64,000 bases of DNA from Daucus carota subsp. sativus (taxonomy: Eukaryota > Streptophyta > Magnoliopsida > Apiales > Apiaceae). The translations under genes and the position numbers were made by a program. Shown in pieces: positions 11,287-24,364 of the stretch (position 1 is the stretch's first letter; every line of letters starts with the position of its first letter). The notes beneath the pieces are model-generated. The model had not been told where the DNA came from. It searched no databases and saw only the letters and a program-made list of their open reading frames with translations. The stretch lies in contig NC_030383.2 of NCBI RefSeq assembly GCF_001625215.2, forward strand, positions 2,368,779 through 2,432,778. Reading direction: 5' to 3'.

Positions 11287-14200
11287 TCAAATGAGGTCAC
11301 CATAATTCAGATTTAGTCTCCTGGCAAATTCCACTACTTCCCTGTATCAGGCAAGAACAGAAAAGGAATCATACATGGGGAAAAAAAATACTTAGATATC
11401 ATGCTAGCTATCATTAATAATGAGGGCCTTTCCTACACTTTCCTGCAAAGGTCAACCAACAAAATAAGTAGAACCCAATAAATTAGGAAAAATTGCAAAT
11501 AACAGTCGAAACTATTAAAATAGATATCGATATCGAAGTCCCTCACTTGAAAATGCAAACGACAGCATAAACTTCACATGACGATGCATGAAAGAGATAA
11601 TAAAGTGAACTCTCAAGTATACTAGTCCTAATTATGAGCAAGTATCGTTGCACTTTATAGCCCTAGCGGTAAGCACCGAACCTACTCATCCGTAGACCTT
11701 ATTGACCAACCAATTGTTGCACTCTATAGCTCTTGCATTAAGCATCGAACAAGTCCTATCTGACTACTATTCACGTCTTACGAATGCAAACTGGAACATG
11801 AAAAAGGCGGAACAGTAACAGTAACATATCTGCCATAAAATGTATTCTAGTATTCGTTAATCCTATTTTGGTACACAAAAGCGCAATGACGGAACATCAT
11901 CGGGAACATTTCAAAATGATAATTGTTTCCCTATGACAATTTATTTAAGATGCAACATAGTACTTTAAAGAGCTAAAACTCAAAAACTTACAAGAATAAG
12001 GTCATGATTATAAATATTTTATGCTTTCTTCAAAAGGTATATAACTGTGAGCTTGTTTTTCCTTATGTGCAGGAGTCCGCGCAATGCGTGTGATAATGAT
12101 ACAATCATGATCAATTAGATGAAACAAAAATGAGTAAAATGAAGGCACATACTTGCAGTCTTCCGTATAGTTTTTTTTATCAGAGCACATATATGGTAGA
12201 TTATACTTAAACATGTTTATGTGGCATTAATAATAAAGTGTCCCTGGAATCCTCCTGATTTGTTGCTATTTATTTGACATGTATATTAAGTGCCTCCAAC
12301 TCATTGGTAGGAAACACTATTTTACCAAATGTTCAATGAATATGATCATATAAAATTTCACTCAAGTTCAATAACACACCAATTTTATTTTTTTTGGGTA
12401 AATGAGGATGGCACCTCGTATAAATTTCATAAATAAACAAAAATATATACAAACATGAGAGATAAAACACTCCCAAGTTCAAGAAAATCTTCAGGGAACA
12501 ACCTCCCAGAAGCCAAACCAAGACAAATGAAAAAAACAATAGAACACTGTCTACTGGTTGCAGAAAAAGTCCAAAAGAAAAAGGTCTGCCAACTGACTAA
12601 AACACAAACTCCGCCTCAAAACATCCTTATTCCCCGTATCTATGTCCAACTTCCGATCCATATCCAAAAATCTTTTTATTTTTTTAGATTAACAGGGAAA
12701 CACTTGAATCTCGCGTAACATAATTACAAGGTGACATTTTTCCTTGATAAATGGAAAAATACTCAACTATTTCAATTAAATATGAACATATTCAAGGTGA
12801 CCATTTTGATGAGAGAAGGATCAAAAGTTCCAGGCAAGCATGTGAATCTACTATTTTATCATGAAGTTGGCAAAATGAAAATAAAATAAAAATAAATGTG
12901 AAAACATATCTGTGGTCATATATATGTGTGTGTGCGCGCGCGAGTTTGTGTGGTGTGCGTGTCAGCGTGTGTGTACTCTAAAAACAATATATAAGTCAAA
13001 AATTTACATGCCGTAGTTGTATACCAATGTTTTATAAAAAATTAAGAAATTTTCAATAACAAATGAATTAAGTTAAGGATGAAATTCGAAATGATTTTGT
13101 AGAGGGAAGAAAAGAATGATGTTGCTGAATTCTCAAGATCAATTACATACGTTTGTTATGCAAACAAAAGAATTAACAAATAAATTACATACAGAATAAA
13201 TTAAACAAATTCATAATAACTAATTAAGTTGTTTTACTTACATTAGGTAAGTAGATCGCTACGTAAATTCAACTTTTATGGTAATAAAGTCATGAAAGTT
13301 GTTTCCTTTATCAAAGAAAGGTTGTATATAGAAATTGGAAAGTAGATACGAACAGAGGATTATTTCTATTTCAAAGAAATTTACTTAGCTTTCTAGTCAA
13401 CGGATTTTTACATAAATTCTGGAAATAATTATTCTTATTCATAGTTTAATAATATATATTGAGGGAATATGTAAGTGGATTTATAATTGTTTCTATCGGC
13501 TTCTTTCGGAGTTGGATTTTATGCAATTACTTGGCTTTTCCCGTCTATTATCTAGCCTTCAAGCCAATGTGCTATACCAAGTACTATTAAAAGCCAAAAC
13601 TCCACATAATTTTCTTTTATTTGCCAATGTACTAGCTCAGTGTTGTGAAAAGCGCGCCTAGGCGCAAAGCGAAGCAAAGTGCACCCTTAGTGCCTCATAT
13701 ATGTCGAGGCGAAGCAACTTCAATGAAGCGCACGCTTTTAGCCTTGAAGCACAAAGCGCGCTTAAGCACGAAGCGGTAGAAAAGCGCGCTTTAGCGAAGC
13801 TAAGCGCATAATATGATATTTAATGTTATTGGGCTACTTTTAAGGCCCAAAAGTACTAACCCATAACAAAAAAAGAATTTTGGGTCACTTTTAAGGCCCA
13901 AAAGTACCAACCCATAACAAAAAAAAGAATTTTAGAAGACGCTTTGAATTAAGAGATAAAATTGACCCTATATCACTCCTTAATGTTGATGAAAGCAATG
14001 AGTGGTTGGTTGGACGCCTAGAATTCTGCCTATGAAACATAAATTTTGAATTTTAATATATAAGTTTAGAATTGTTTTTCCCTCTAAAAGTATTATTTAA
14101 TATATTATAAAGGATAAATTAAGTTATTTATGGCTTAAAGTGTGATTTAATATATTATGAAGTATAAATTATGTTATAAACCTATATACATATATCCTAA

Positions 14201-15645
14201 ATAATAAATAAAAATTTTGTAAAACATGCGCCTAGCTTCAAAGAAGCGCGCGCCTCGCTTTTGCGCTTTGCGCCTAGGCTCCAGAGAGTTTTGCGTCTCG
14301 GTGCGCTTAATGCTTTCGATAACACTGTACTAGTTGCACGATATTCAAGCCTTACCCCATTGATCGAAGTTCGTTTGAGGATCAGTGCTCAACCACACCA
14401 TAGCATTTGCAAAAAGGACCCAATCATAATTGATACCGAGATATATTGTACCAGTTATTTTGGATTTGTTCTCATTAGTTCATACACATGGCCTTTATTA
14501 TAATATACTAATACCAGGGGGTTTCATTCGCATGATTCGCGCAAGGTGGCATGAGTTTGAATTCATACTTAATCTCTTTGGTTTGGTGCCAGAATGCTTA
14601 TGCTCTCTTTATGATTTTTAAAAAAACTGAAAAATAGTTATAATTATTTTTCAATTTCAAAACATATTTATGTATATTTTTCCTGATTTACATAGTAATT
14701 ATTATTATTCTAATATATTTATCTTTTTAGTTTAATTAATTCATATAATAACAAAATCAAACTCGTTTTATATTAGTATTATATGACACAAAATACAATT
14801 TATATGAAAAAGATTATAGGAAAAATGCATGCAGTTTGAGTATAATTTTAGCAACTCAATATCAATCTTATAATTCCTTTACAAAACAAATATTGTACAA
14901 CGGGTTATTGTTAATCATGTATAATTATAACTCTTTTGATATCTGACAACATCTTTCAATAATGTCTATAAAAATACTAAAATAAATGCAATATAAGAAT
15001 TGATGTTAAATTAATTTATTAGTATTAAATTTATTTTATACGTAATTTAAGTTAGGTGTATAAAAGCTTACAAAGTGCAATTTGATATGACACTCAACCG
15101 TAATCATCTTATTGCTAGAAACACATACCTTATGAATTTGAGGTATAACTTTCAAAGTCACTAAAACTTTGTGTAAACTTAGCTCATGCAAAAGCACACG
15201 GATCCGACGAACTGACAATCCATGAGAATTATATAATGATTTATTGGCACAAGTGTGTGATTGAGTGTTGTTCCATGTGATATTTTGTCAACCTTGATTT
15301 TTTCCAAATACACAAAGAGTAAATTGGACCCAATTTAAATACAGAATGGTCTTTTTTACATAGAAACTTGTGGTCGACTTTTTATCACATGAAAATAAAT
15401 AGATTTATTTAAGAGATTACAATTAGTTGTAATCAATTGATAGCATCACAATTCAGTCGTTCAAGGAGTTATTTCTTTTGTTATATCATGGTTGCACATT
15501 AGTAGTGAAAAACTAATATAACTAAGGTATATATTTCCTTTGGTAATCCACTTGGCTTCCGGGTCTTATTATTTCTATATAAACTCTTCTACCACTTATC
15601 AGGTAAATATTATATGAACTAATGAATGCTTTTAAATATATATAA

Positions 15646-15687
<42 letters not shown>

Positions 15688-18600
15688 GGATTTACGATTG
15701 GTTTATATTGATTGCTCGACATATAAGTTTTACACTGTTGATTTTCCGATTTCCTCCCCTAGTTTCTGCAAGCTGCGTATGAGCGATTTAGTGCAATTAA
15801 TTGTGCTTCACAAGTTGTGCTTCAAATTTAAAACTTGCGCTTTTTTAGATTATGCGTTTTCACAACACTAGGCGAGAAAAACTGACATATTAATGCAGAA
15901 GAGATGCCAAATATGGCTACATTTAGTTATGAAGGTAACCAAAACTTTTCATTTATAATTGGGGGGTTAAATCTCAAAGTGCGCACTAAAGTGAAGGGCT
16001 GGTATCAAATTAGTCATCAACCTTAATGGGGTATCACTTGAATCACTAAAGTCAAAATAAATATCAAATAGATACCTCAAATGTGCGTTCGAGAACTAAA
16101 AATTATATCTACAGAGTTTTATACATTTTTCTTGAATGCTACTACAACCAAATGAAAAGCTATGAATTCTAGTATTTTGGATAATACAATGATATTTTTT
16201 AAATTTTATCTACTATTTAATTTTATTTTTTTAGTTATTTTTTTGTTTAAATGAAAACAATTAGTAGATCAAATTTTAAAAATCTCACTATATTATCTAA
16301 AATACTAGAATTTATAACTTTTCATTTGGTTGTGGTAGCATTCAAGAAAAATGTATAGAACTCCATAGATAAATTTTTAGTTCTCGAGAACATATATGAG
16401 GTACTGTTTGATATTTACTTTAACTTAAGTGATTCAAGTGATACCCCTTTAGTTTGATAACTAATTTGATACCAGCCCTTCACTTCAGTGAGCACTTTGA
16501 GATTTAACCCTTTATAATTGTCATTATATAGTTGTGATATTAATGTTACATGTTATAAAAAATACTGCCACATGCTTTTTCAGATAATATATATTTGTGG
16601 CATGAAAGCCACATCTTTAGTGAAGCAATCTCATCGCCTCTTCATTCACAAAAATAAAATATATATATTTATATCCCTTGTCACCTCGTCTCGCTTCTTG
16701 CCCCATAGTTTTAGCAATTGTCTTACGTCACAAGTATATATAATATTAAAATATATTAGTTTTAAATCAAATAATAATTAGTAATAAGTTACTTACAGAT
16801 GCTATTCGTTGATTAAGTCTGATGCGTCTAACTCTCCGGTTATCACGTAAACCTAGGGTTGTTAGTGACATTACTAAGTAAAAATATTTCTTGTGTTTTA
16901 CTTGTAATACATTCTCCACACAGGGCTTAAGAGTGTGTGTGTGTGTGTGTGTGTGATAGCTCGGCCATTCAAAATTTGCCCATTCATTCTTCAGCATTAA
17001 GATAATGTCATTCAGCTCATACTAAAATTTTCATAGAGGTCGGAAGAAATTGTAAATGACAACATTCTCATCAATACGATTATCTGAAACATTAACTTCT
17101 AGTAAAATAACTGATTTAGTAGAATAAGTATATAATACTGCATTCAGATACAACTAAAGCAACATGAAAATTTGTCAGGTATAACTAATTTCATGTTTAG
17201 AGCACCTAATAACAGAATAACAGGGCAAACCTATGAAGCGCTTCTTTCAAAGCAGGATCCCAGTCACTGTCATCAACGTCTTTCTTAACAATGAAGCTCT
17301 CATCTCGGGTCCCCAATAGCTTTGATGTATCAGCAGTGGAACCGATAACTTTTGTAGAAGCAAAAGACTTCAAATCCTAGAATATGTCAATAATCATCTT
17401 CTTAATCACATAGAATTATTAAAATATACCAGAAACTATACAGTAAAGGTACACAATACACTACTGGGAAGAAGTGCAATAGATAACCAACATTATTACA
17501 ATAGACATTATGTGGGTAACCTGGTCATGGTTCTCAATGAATTTCTTTAAAGCAGGTGATTCAGATGAAGAAGAAATACTGGAAGAAGTTTTCTTTTGTG
17601 CCCTTTTCTTGCGGTTTTTTTTCTTCTTGAAAGTTTGTGGGTCTGCAAATAAATTGGAACTATTATATGTTAATGTACATATTGGAAAGAAGCAAATTAT
17701 AAAGCAAAGAAAATCCTTGCATCAGCTTTTCAATCACAATGCACAGCTGTAGGGGTATGGGCCAAATTATGAAACAAGGGATATCCTGGCATCAATATTT
17801 GGACTACCATCCATACCTCTACAGAGTAACAAAAGTGTAACAAAAAAGATAGCGTGAAATAACCACACGACAGAACACCGGCAGTGTTAATGCATTAACC
17901 ACGCCACAGAACACCATGAATATTTATGCATTAACTATTGCTATTAATGCATAAAGGCATCAAGTGTTAGAGAATATCAGAAGTGTTTATTCCTTTCACA
18001 AATATCGCATCTCAAAAAAGGACGATGCAGAAACCTCACTTATAGCATAGGAAAATCTTGGGAACAAACAACAAATCAAGGACAACCAGCGAGCACTAGA
18101 AAAACAAAAGCTAGCAGAAGAAATAGAAAAACAATAATCGAACAGCTCCAGGGTAAGATCTAAAAAGAATAATTCCTTGAAAACAATGTGATCTGTAAAT
18201 CCAGGCAGCATCATATGAAATTATAAAGTGCTTCAATTACTAGTTATTTAAGTCATTTAAAATGGTAAATACACTAAAATTGAGGGAATAAGAAAGGGGA
18301 GATACCTCCATCTCCTCCATTAATGAATGAAACGAGGTCCTCAACTTTACGAGTATCTTCATGTTGCCTAGCCTCCAATCCAGCCATGAAGTTCTATATA
18401 TTAAAAAATAACCAGGAGTAAAAGTTTGTAAAAATTATGAAAATTTGACCAAATCTTTTTCTGATGGAAAGTTCACCTTCAGACTCTCTATTCCATTTAA
18501 GATTGTTTGCTTCTTCTTTTTGTATAATTTTTCCAAAAGCCTGATTCTTGAATCAATAACCGACTTCCCCCGTGAGTCCAAGTTTTCTAACTGCACGAGT

Positions 18601-20576
18601 TGACATAGTGAACATAATATTAAAACAAAAGATGGTAAACAGGATATCTTTCAACACTGAATGTGCGACACCAAGTATGCTGGTTACAAGAAAAAACCTC
18701 TGGGAGGTCATCATGCAAATTCAACATATGCCATATCTCTTCAGTAGAATTATTACTAATCCTTTGTGCCAATGCTTCACAGGTGCAATCAATCAGCGGC
18801 CTAAGTTGCAGGTCGTTTCCAAGAATAATTAACTCACAAAGACTTCTTGCATCTATTTGAAGGAAGTTTTCATCAAAAGTCTTCTGCTCCTATCCAAAGA
18901 GAAAACCAGCTATTAGATATTGATATTTTATGTAATTCATCAAATGCTACAGCAATGGAGATTCTGCCACAAATTATACCTAAAAAATAAATTCAAATTT
19001 GATAGTTCTGATATTCTTTTGCTTACATAGTACCTGGCCAGGGATTTGTACTGAACAGAGTTATGTGAAACTTTACATACTGTACTTTATCAACCTTTTA
19101 GAGATGAGTTTCTCATGCCCCACATTATTATTATTATTTTTCTATGCAAGGGAGTAGATTACTCCATGATGCATTACTCATTCTGGACATCTTACTTACG
19201 AGGAGAAGTGAAGTAGTCAAACAGACAAAGGACATAGAACATAAATTTCAAAGGAAAAAAAAAATCTAACCTCCTCAGACCGGTGTACTTGAAATCGGCA
19301 GTAATCAAATACCAAACTTAAAGAAGTTGCTCGAACTTTTGGGACCAGTGATATGGGATTGTTCTTTGAAGAACCAAGTCCTGATTTCATAGCATATTCA
19401 ATTGTAGGGCTTACTATTGCAACCTCCTGTTCCACTTCTTGTATAGAACCATCAGCAGTTTGAATCCATACATAGGATGTCATATTCTACATTCCACAAT
19501 AATACAAATACATATAGGTTACACGAAAATGATAATGTATGAATATAAACTTATGCCTTCCTAGCCGCTGTCTATAATGCAGCCTGCCTGGAGAAGTATG
19601 AAACGTACATTGGTGTATAACATTTTAGGTATGAGGGTAACAGTTAAGAGAGATTGCTTAAAATTTAAAGAATGAGGTAGAAAATGTTTGAAAAAATTCC
19701 ATCAATAACATGCTCTGATTTTGTTCGCAAAACAAAAAAGAGTATAAAAACAGAATATAAACATCACTTGTATTTGTCTTGATTTTTCATGTCCATGTCT
19801 TTAAAAACTTAAGATACAATATAAAACGCTCTAACCAACGCCTTATTTCAATATAGTTTATGATAACAAAAGTATTGTAGAAAGCCAACTCCACAGGTTG
19901 TTTATAAAAAGCATTGGAATAACAACTATATATAACATGAGAATTTTGATTTTAACACCAAAACATATGCAAAAATTTTCGGAAAAAAATCACCTTTGAC
20001 AACTTTCCCGAGGTTTTACTTCAAAATAGAAATATAAAAAAAATAATTTTAATACTATTTAAGCTAAAAAAAAGAGATTTAATTACTTCAATAAACCTAA
20101 AGAGGAAATAGCCCTCCACGAATATTAAAGGAATGAAATTCTTCTACTACAAAGAGATGGTAGTTGGCCCTCTACCCATCGATAGTTAACAACCATCTAC
20201 CAGAGGTTTTATTTCCGCCGTAAGGCAAAAACCCTTAGAAAGGGTAATAAAACTGCTGGTAGCTACTGTAACCCCCTGCATTCGCATAAAAAATTCAGGC
20301 TTAATTCCTTCTAGCAGAAAAAATTCGCTGGTAGATGGTTGCATAAATCGCTTGTCAGGGTCAACAAAGAAAAAACACTACAAAAAAAACTTTGATGATA
20401 AAGAAATTCGTGTAATATTCTCAGTTAATTATATATGTAACGGAAATAAACAGATATCATGTAAATCTGAATAATGAAAATAACAATGCTTGGAGATCAT
20501 GATGTAACACTACCTCTGGTTTCTTCACTTCGCTTTCAACTTTTGACATGATATTGGCAACAAGGTTGTCAGACAT
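11287..20576 (-). CDS. ASK21: SKP1-like protein 21 (ASK21-type SCF adaptor homologue)
   Basis: SKP1-family protein. SKP1 proteins bridge cullin 1 and F-box proteins in SCF ubiquitin ligases; the ASK20/ASK21 type is a long divergent form. Eight phased exons on the minus strand: 20576-20514, 19486-19271, 18889-18698, 18590-18477, 18393-18306, 17642-17521, 17376-17231, 11341-11287; total 331 aa (Arabidopsis ASK21 is about 350). After a 21-residue N-terminus (MSDNLVANIMSK) comes the POZ-like domain (TSYVWIQTADGSIQEVEQEV, residues 24-43). The SKP1 dimerisation/F-box-binding half follows (FDENFLQIDARSLCELI, then DLQLRPLIDCTCEALA). The extended tail has a Lys-rich stretch (KKKKNRKKRAQKK) and an acidic DDSDWDPALKEAL. 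The last exon supplies REVVEFARRLNLNYGDLI and a TGA; REV.FARRLN resembles the ASK21 C-terminus as I recall it, which is why I join it across a 5.9-kb intron. That last junction is the least certain. Confidence 0.87.
13638..14327. mobile_element. hAT-like MITE rich in GCGCCTAGGCGC-type palindromes
   Basis: 690-bp element with inverted ends CAGTGTTGTGAAAAGCGC and (as reverse complement) CAGTGTTATCGAAAGC. It is flanked by an 8-bp duplication with one mismatch, tactagct (13630-13637) and tactagtt (14328-14335). Both ends are dense in short palindromes built from gcgcctaggcgc and gaagcgcg. The 8-bp duplication supports the hAT superfamily. No transposase. Confidence 0.7.
15961..16510. mobile_element. 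Mutator-like foldback MITE
   Basis: 550-bp element that is almost entirely two inverted arms of about 235 bp. The left end is GGGGGGTTAAATCTCAAAG and the right end reads GGGTTAAATCTCAAAG on the other strand. A 9-bp direct repeat tttataatt flanks it (15952-15960, 16511-16519). The 9-bp duplication and long TIRs fit Mutator-type MITEs. It lies in the large ASK21 intron. Confidence 0.85.
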
Positions 20577-21128
20577 AGATATCGTCTCCTTTTACTATCC
20601 AAATGTGACCTGAATCGCGAGAAGCTGTGGATGACCAAATAAATATAGATATATGAACAAAAAGTTGTAGATGGAGATTGAAATACAAATTGCTAGATTT
20701 CACGGATGTTTATAAATTTTTGTTTATATATTTGACAATACAAAGATATCAAGATATTCTTTTGGACAATATTCTTAATATCTCTCTCAAATCAAACTAA
20801 ATATCTCTCTATATGCACAAAGATATATATAAGCACTATATGTCACATTGTTATGCTTGCATATATATTTATATAACATCTCTGTTGGATGATCATCATC
20901 TTGAGAAAAAGTATATTAACGCGTAATCGGGTTTTTTATATAATTTTTTCTTACATTTACAATGAAAGATACAATTAAATTACGATGCAAGTAGTAGGTC
21001 CCACCAATTAAACAAGTCGAAGGGTGATCATAATTTTGAATAAATGGTTCGTCTAGCTAGATAAGAAGAAAGTATGGTACGCGTTAAATTACGTGTCATT
21101 TTTGTAATAAAAAAGAAAGAAAGTAGTA

Positions 21129-21338
21129 CTCCCTCTATTCCAACCAATTCTTTACACTTTCCTTTTTCAGATGTCCCTCTCAATTACTTACATCTTAAAA
21201 CTTTTAAAACTAGTAAAATTTTATAATATAAAAATCAATCTCACCCAGAGATTTTTCAAATCTATTAATAAAAATATTAAATGGTCCCACCACTTTACCT
21301 ACATTTCTTAATCTTTTGATATAGATGGATGAAGGGGG
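21129..21338. mobile_element. Stowaway-like MITE
   Basis: 210-bp element starting CTCCCTCTATTCC and ending gatggatgaaggggg, flanked by TA dinucleotides, which is the classic Stowaway (Tc1/mariner) arrangement. It is non-coding and moderately decayed at the right end. Confidence 0.6.
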
Positions 21339-22026
21339 TATAAGACAAAAAATAATTATTACTAGAGGGCCCTATTTGTGAGAGTTTTGTGACATTAGGT
21401 GCAGTACTCGTGACGGTATTACTTGTAAAACTCTAGCTTGCCAACCTTTTTACAAAGGTAGAAATAATTACAAAAAGAAACACGTTCATATTCATCACAT
21501 TTTACATCATTCTTTAAACTTTTTTTGTGTTTATCATTAAATGGGACCTACCTCTTATTTCGGCATCTTAAATGGGACCTACCACTTGATAAGGATTTTT
21601 TTTTCATTCTTAAATTTCGGGTGAATTTAATTAGGATTTTAAAAAATGTTTTGGAATCTTGAGGCATTCAATTACAATTCTAAATTGTCCAAAAAATTCT
21701 GACAATATTCAATCGGGATTTTAATTTATGCTTAAAAATCTAGTGGTATTCAATTGAGATTATTTAAATCCATTAAAATCTGACGTTATTCAAAAGGTGA
21801 TGATTTTTTTTTGGACTTCATAAAATGATGGATTTTGTAGGATTGTTTAGTGTATTTTATGTTTCTAGAAATCTCATCATAATCCACGAGATTTTGAAAG
21901 ATTGTGCTTCAATCCAAAGTACTTTACATCAGCTCTATGAATTATACCTAAATATCTCTTTATATGCATATGTATATGCACATATATATATATACACACA
22001 CATATACATATACATACATATATATA

Positions 22027-22749
22027 GGGTATTGCTCAAAGAACACCATTAAAAGAAGAACAAAGAATAACACTTTAGAATCGAATATACAATCTCATCT
22101 AAAACTTGAATTAAACTCTAATTTTGAGCTGATTAACCTTTTATTGTGAATAATAATAGTATTTAACATGTTTAACAATAAATATGAATTAAAATTAACA
22201 TGATTCTATGTAATATTAATCGTTCTAGATTCTATTCTGGATTCTATAATATTTCATATTAATAATTTGGATGAGTTTGGATGTTAGATTTCATATATTA
22301 TATTTAATTGGTGTTTACTTATGAAATTATAATCTTAACAAATCATTTTTTATGACAAATAAAGTGTTATGATAGTATTCTGTGTTGTTCTTTTTTTTAG
22401 GGTCCTACTCCAATAGAAACTACTAGAATAGAAACTAAATGGAAACCAATGCGATTAAGCAGAATGATGCGGGTCTTGGGACCGGGGATGGACCCCAAGA
22501 TGGGCCTGGACGGGGTCTAAGTGAGGCCTAATAGGGCCGGGTCGGGGCCTAGTGGGACCATGGTGGGGCCAAGATTTGGCTCTTTAAGACTGTCTGGATC
22601 CTGTCTAGGGCATGTGAGGAGCCTTGGCGAGGCCCTAGCGGGCCCGGGGTAAATTGAGTGGGGGTGAGGGTGGGCCCTAGGTGGGTGATGACATATAGGG
22701 GGTTAGTGAGGTCATTAAGGTATAATTTTTATTGGTTTCTATTTGAGCA

Positions 22750-22750
<1 letters not shown>
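22027..22750. mobile_element. (TA)n-bounded non-coding element (copy 1)
   Basis: Lies between two TA-rich tracts. Its left part (22027 to about 22400) starts gggtattgctcaaagaacac and is about 85-90% similar by eye to 23881-24290. Its right part contains a GC-rich, gggcc-rich block and ends tttctatttgagcaat. The ends carry the inverted pair ATTGCTCAAA / TTTGAGCAAT, so the two parts may form a single element. No coding potential. Confidence 0.5.
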
Positions 22751-22788
<38 letters not shown>

Positions 22789-22792
<4 letters not shown>

Positions 22793-23824
22793 TATGGTGA
22801 GATATGAGATCCAATCTCATACACTCATTTAAATACATTATATTCATCTCTCACCATTCATTTAATATTTTATCATCTTCTAATTCAACTACCTATCACC
22901 TTCAACCACCGTTGACCACCACCACCAGCTCCGGCGACCACCAGAAAATCACCGCCGGCAAACATAAAACACCACCGGAAAACATAAAATCACCACTGGA
23001 AAACTAAAAATCACCATCAGAAAACCAAAAATCAACGCCAGAAAATGAAAATCACCACACTTCCACCATCTACAAACCACCACCACCACCCCCAAATCCG
23101 AAAAATCAAAGCCAGAAAATGAAAATCACCACACTTCCACCATCTACAAACCACCACCACCACCCCCAAATCCGAAAAACCACCAACTATACAATAAAAT
23201 CACCATCGAAAAACTTAAAATCACTGCCAGAAAGCCAAAAATCAACGTCAGAAAATTAAAATTACCACACCACCACCATCTACAAACCTACGCCACCACC
23301 CCTCAAATTCGAAAAATCACCAACTACAAACAAAATCACCGTCGGAAAATCAAAAAACCACCAAAAACCCCCAACTAATCTCAGCCATACATACATCCTC
23401 CATACAAAATATCTCAGATTTGCTACATACATGTCGGAGGGAATGGAGGATGGATATTGAAGGTCGGAGTGGAGAATGGTAAGCATATGAGGCTGGAGTC
23501 GGGGGATAAGCGAGAACCTCTGCGGTGCATGTACGGAGGAGGAGGTCGGAGACGAAGGTCGCGGTGGCGGCGGAGCTCGCGACAACAGATCTGGTGTTTG
23601 ACGGTGGGGGGCGGCTGCGCGTGATGGTGGTGTGTGGGTGGGTGGGTGGGAGGGCGGCCGGCGGTGGGAGGTGGTGGTGGGGAGACAATCGAGAGAGAGA
23701 GAGAGAGAGGAGGCAGTGGGTGGGTTATAAAATGTGTGGATGTGATTTAATTCAGGGATAAAAATGTGGGGTTGAGATTAGATCTCATATCTCACATTAG
23801 TTGGGGTTCTCATTTGAGCACTAG

Positions 23825-23825
<1 letters not shown>
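22789..23825. mobile_element. (TA)n-bounded element with minisatellite and inverted ends
   Basis: About 1 kb between (TA)n tracts. Near its ends are inverted segments gtgagatatgagatc (22797) and gatctcatatctcac (about 23780), and it finishes ctcatttgagcactagcc, sharing TTTGAGCA with the neighbouring element. Inside is a tandem minisatellite of about 69 bp (gaaaatcaccacacttccac, about 23045-23180) embedded in caccacc-rich sequence, then a GC-rich stretch to 23700 with (GA)n. Pro-rich and Gly-rich ORFs across it are low-complexity by-products. Confidence 0.45.

Positions 23826-23881
<56 letters not shown>
23826..23881. repeat. (TA)n microsatellite
   Basis: About 28 uninterrupted TA units separating two non-coding elements. 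Similar tracts lie at about 22751-22788 and 24296-24362. Confidence 0.95.
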
Positions 23882-23886
<5 letters not shown>

Positions 23887-24293
23887 TGCTCAAAGAAGAC
23901 TACCCCTAAAAGACGAACAAAGAAGAACACTTTAGAATCACATATAGAATCTCATTTAAAACTTGAATTAACTTCTAATTTTAAGCTAATTAACCTTTTA
24001 TTATGAATAATAATAGTATCTAACATGTTTAACAATAAATATGGATTAAAAATAACATGATTCTATGTAATATTAATCGTGCAAAATATATATACATAAT
24101 TCTGTTATGGATTCTATTCTGGATTCTATAATATTTCATATTAATAATTTGGATGAGTTTGGATGTTAGATTTCATATATTATATTTAATTGGCGTTTAA
24201 TTATGAATTTATAATCTTAACAATCATTTATTTATGAAAAATAAAGTGCTATGATAGTGTTCTTTGTTGTTCTTTTCCTAAAATTTTCTGTGT

Positions 24294-24295
<2 letters not shown>
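23882..24295. mobile_element. (TA)n-bounded non-coding element (copy 2)
   Basis: Second copy of the sequence at 22027-22400, starting ggcattgctcaaagaagac and ending tgttcttttccta plus a short unique tail. It is bounded on both sides by long TA tracts and carries small indels against copy 1 (for example an insertion around 24085-24105). Confidence 0.55.

Positions 24296-24362
<67 letters not shown>
24296..24362. repeat. (TA)n microsatellite
   Basis: About 33 TA units. It produces the artefactual repeated Tyr-Ile reading frames on both strands. Confidence 0.95.

Positions 24363-24364
<2 letters not shown>

Larger units (their letters stand above)
11344..17230. other. 5.9-kb last intron of ASK21, with two MITEs and microsatellites
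   Basis: No supported coding exon was found between the seventh and eighth ASK21 exons. The interval contains a hAT-like MITE (13638-14327), a Mutator-like MITE (15961-16510), alternating purine-pyrimidine tgtgtgtgcgcgcgcgag at about 12925-12945, a (TG)n tract at 15654-15684 and a (TG)n tract at 16934-16953. Short partial duplications around 11640-11760 repeat gttgcactntatagc. Confidence 0.55.

Noticed and set aside
16767-16997. Minus-strand ORF (LRDNRRVRRIRLNQRIAS) as the last ASK21 exon
   Set aside because: None of the nearby AG acceptors gave an open continuation matching the SKP1-like tail, whereas the exon at 11341-11287 fits phase and family sequence.
20376-20391. cactacaaaaaaaac as a CACTA transposon end
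   Set aside because: No matching inverted end or 3-bp duplication was found; the short motif alone is not enough.
23280-23761. Pro-rich and Gly-rich overlapping ORFs
   Set aside because: Low-complexity sequence inside a (TA)n-bounded repeat element, open on both strands, with no splice context or known domain.
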